This document shows, in pieces, positions 21,317-22,795 of a stretch of DNA of 22,795 bases. The first letter of the stretch is position 1; each line of letters opens with the position of its first letter. The stretch covers positions 1-22,795 of the forward strand of contig JAPLTI010000232.1 of assembly GCA_026398285.1 (NCBI GenBank), in the 5' to 3' direction. The DNA comes from Verrucomicrobiota bacterium. Its GTDB lineage: Bacteria > Verrucomicrobiota > Verrucomicrobiia > Chthoniobacterales > Terrimicrobiaceae. The notes beneath the pieces are model-generated. The model saw only the letters and a program-made list of their open reading frames with translations. It was not told the DNA's origin and ran no database searches. Position numbers and translations under genes: made by a program.

Positions 21317-22360
21317 ATGAGGTTCATTGAATCAATTTTTGAGAAAGTCAGGAGACATCCCAAGCGGGTTGTTTTTCCGGACGGCGAGTTGCCCCGTGTG
21401 ATAAGGGCGGCGGAGCTTTTTTACCAGAGTCAACTCGGCATACCGATTCTTCTCGGACGCCGTGAAGTCATCACGGAAATCGCCCAGCGGGAATCCATAA
21501 GTTTGGACCATGTGGCGATCATCAATCCTGAAAAATCCTCTGAGCTTCCGATCTTTTGCCGGAGGCTGGAAAGGATCGGGCGCTACCGCAAGGTTGAGAT
21601 GACGGATAGCCGCGCAGTCATGGTGCGACCGAACTATTTTGCGGCCATGATGGTCCAATACGGCTTGGCGGATGCCCTTGTTGGGGGAGCCAGCGCATCG
21701 GGCGGTGCTCTGCTGCGGCCGATGCTGCATCTGGTCAAGCCTCTGCCGTTCGCGGATGTGATCTCATCCTGCACGATTGTCGAACTCCTCAACCGTCCTT
21801 ACGGCGAAGATGGTGTTCTGTTTTTCGCCGACACGGGCGTGGTTCCAGACCCCACGATGTCGCAGCTTGCGACCATCACTGTTCAGGCCGGTTTGCTGGC
21901 CCGGCAGGTCTTCGGACACCGCCCGAGTGTTGCTCTTCTGAGCTTTTCCACAAAAGGCAGCGCCCGCACGGCATCCACAGAAAAAGTCTCTGGAGCGGTG
22001 GAACTGGCGCGCCACATCGCTGAGAAAGCGGGCGCGGATATGACGATTGATGGCGAGATGCAGGCTGATGCCGCCCTCGAGCCGGCATTTTCGGACATCA
22101 AGCTGGGCGAGAGCCATGTCGGCGGCAAAGCCAATGTCCTCATTTTTCCAGACCTCAATAGCGGCAACATAGCTGTCAAACTCACGCGCCTTTTCGCTGA
22201 CTGCAACACCTACGGGCAGATCCTCATGGGATTTACCCGCCCAGCTGCCGACCTCCCTCGGGGAGCTTCAGCCGAGGATATTCTCAGCATGGCGGCGATA
22301 GTCGCTCTGCAAGCCATCGAATACCGCAAACTTTATCCTCCGGACGAGGACGCGGAGTGA
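21317..22360 (+). CDS. pta: Phosphotransacetylase-family protein (catalytic domain only)
   Basis: Pta interconverts acetyl-CoA and acetyl phosphate. The 347-aa product is the PTA_PTB catalytic domain: RRHPKRVVFPDGELPRVIRAA (11-31), MMVQYGLADALVGGASASGG, LFFADTGVVPDPTMSQLATI, the very typical RPSVALLSFSTKGSA, DGEMQADAALEP, GGKANVLIFPDLNSGNIAVKL and ILMGFTRPAADLPRGASAEDIL. In the last motif most Pta proteins have DLSRG. Here the serine is P314, while R315 and D321 remain (S309, R310 and D316 in the Methanosarcina enzyme, from memory). Specificity could be for another acyl group. The start is ATG at 21317, and folP diverges only 10 nt away. A P-loop gene follows 4 nt downstream. Confidence 0.9.
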   Translation: MRFIESIFEKVRRHPKRVVFPDGELPRVIRAAELFYQSQLGIPILLGRREVITEIAQRESISLDHVAIINPEKSSELPIFCRRLERIGRYRKVEMTDSRAVMVRPNYFAAMMVQYGLADALVGGASASGGALLRPMLHLVKPLPFADVISSCTIVELLNRPYGEDGVLFFADTGVVPDPTMSQLATITVQAGLLARQVFGHRPSVALLSFSTKGSARTASTEKVSGAVELARHIAEKAGADMTIDGEMQADAALEPAFSDIKLGESHVGGKANVLIFPDLNSGNIAVKLTRLFADCNTYGQILMGFTRPAADLPRGASAEDILSMAAIVALQAIEYRKLYPPDEDAE

Positions 22361-22361
22361 G
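22354..22361 (+). promoter_or_regulatory. Ribosome binding site deciding a TTG start
   Basis: GGAGTGAG lies at the end of the pta-like gene; its GGAG core ends 7 nt before the TTG at 22365. It is the best Shine-Dalgarno I noticed in the window and supports TTG as the start of the P-loop gene, since no ATG or GTG is in frame near it. Confidence 0.65.
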
Positions 22362-22364
22362 ATT

Positions 22365-22795
22365 TTGAACACGGTCACGCCGCGCATTTTTATTGCAGCC
22401 ACGGAGCAGGACACGGGTAAAACAACGACATCCCTCGGCCTTTATGCCGCCTTGAGGCAACAGTTCCCGCGCATCGGCTACATCAAGCCTGTGGGACAGC
22501 GTTTCACGGAGGTCGATGGACGCCGGGTCGATGAGGACAGCCTCCTCATGAAAACGGTGTATGAAACCCGCATACCGATCGAGGACATGAGCCCAATCAC
22601 GGTTGAGCCGGATTTTACGCGCCGATACATCAATGAGGCTAACCACGACGCGCTCGTGAGGCGGATCCGTCACTCGTTTGACCGGGCCAGTTGGGAAAAG
22701 GACTTCGCCATCATCGAAGGTAGCGGGCATGCCGGAGTTGTGGCTGTATTCGATCTTTCAAATGCGACTGTCGCTCGAATTCTCGCAAGCAAGGT
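22365..22795 (+). CDS. BioD/Pta-N-like P-loop protein, 5' part (runs off the right edge)
   Basis: The 143 visible codons match the N-terminal regulatory domain of long phosphotransacetylases and the stand-alone BioD-like (COG0857) proteins. The start is (M)NTVTPRIFIAATEQDTGKTTTSLGLYAAL, with the P-loop ATEQDTGKTT (residues 12-21). RIGYIKPVGQ follows, then VDEDSLLMKTVYE, FTRRYIN and the strand DFAIIEGSGHAG. In E. coli Pta the same region reads TGTSVGLTS, without a GKT; here the GKT is intact, so nucleotide binding is likely. The gene follows the pta-like gene by 4 nt, so the two Pta halves are separate and in reverse order. Dethiobiotin synthetase is less likely, since no biotin genes are near. 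A DRTGG domain may lie beyond the window. Confidence 0.85.
   Translation, partial: MNTVTPRIFIAATEQDTGKTTTSLGLYAALRQQFPRIGYIKPVGQRFTEVDGRRVDEDSLLMKTVYETRIPIEDMSPITVEPDFTRRYINEANHDALVRRIRHSFDRASWEKDFAIIEGSGHAGVVAVFDLSNATVARILASK

Overview
The window looks like a chromosomal segment of a Verrucomicrobiota bacterium, probably on the Spartobacteria/Terrimicrobium side. This is an inference from protein style: a DUF5069 protein, a UvrA start ending in YVETFSPYTR, the Lgt and ScpAB-PheA neighbourhood, and PVC-type intergenic repeats. No rRNA or marker gene fixes the taxonomy. Most genes are housekeeping. Many starts are GTG or TTG, Shine-Dalgarno sequences are weak, and many neighbours overlap by exactly 4 nt (ATGA, GTGA or TTGA).

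Region 1 (1-6361, all minus strand) reads lgt, a lipase-like hydrolase, hpf, scpA, scpB, a pheA-like gene, a trpC-like gene, a small membrane-anchored protein, then an HU-family gene and the 5' end of uvrA. The pheA-like product keeps chorismate mutase and ACT domains but lacks about 80 residues of prephenate dehydratase. The trpC-like product lacks the N-terminal segment that carries part of the active site. Both frames are open and translationally coupled.

Region 2 (6576-10846, plus) holds a MECR-like enoyl reductase, then a likely operon of aldehyde dehydrogenase, NtrB-like PAS histidine kinase and DUF5069 protein. A convergent MFS transporter follows (10884-12182, minus).

Region 3 (12183-13052) has no protein gene. 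It carries tRNA-Ser(UGA) and, directly behind it, a 139-nt unit that duplicates the tRNA 3' end. The unit contains perfect hairpins that all have GNA triloops, enclosed by a 13-bp closing stem. I consider this the most unusual structure in the window.

Region 4 (13053-19384) contains fabV, purH and a stand-alone CoaB-like gene (plus), thiH-thiS (minus, without thiG), then a lipoprotein and a TIM-barrel sugar isomerase-like protein (plus).

Region 5 (19435-22795) has a bifunctional-nuclease (DUF151) gene and folP-like/MauE-DoxX genes (minus). Divergent to these is a phosphotransacetylase-family gene followed by a separate BioD/Pta-N-like P-loop gene that runs off the end, so it looks like a split phosphotransacetylase.
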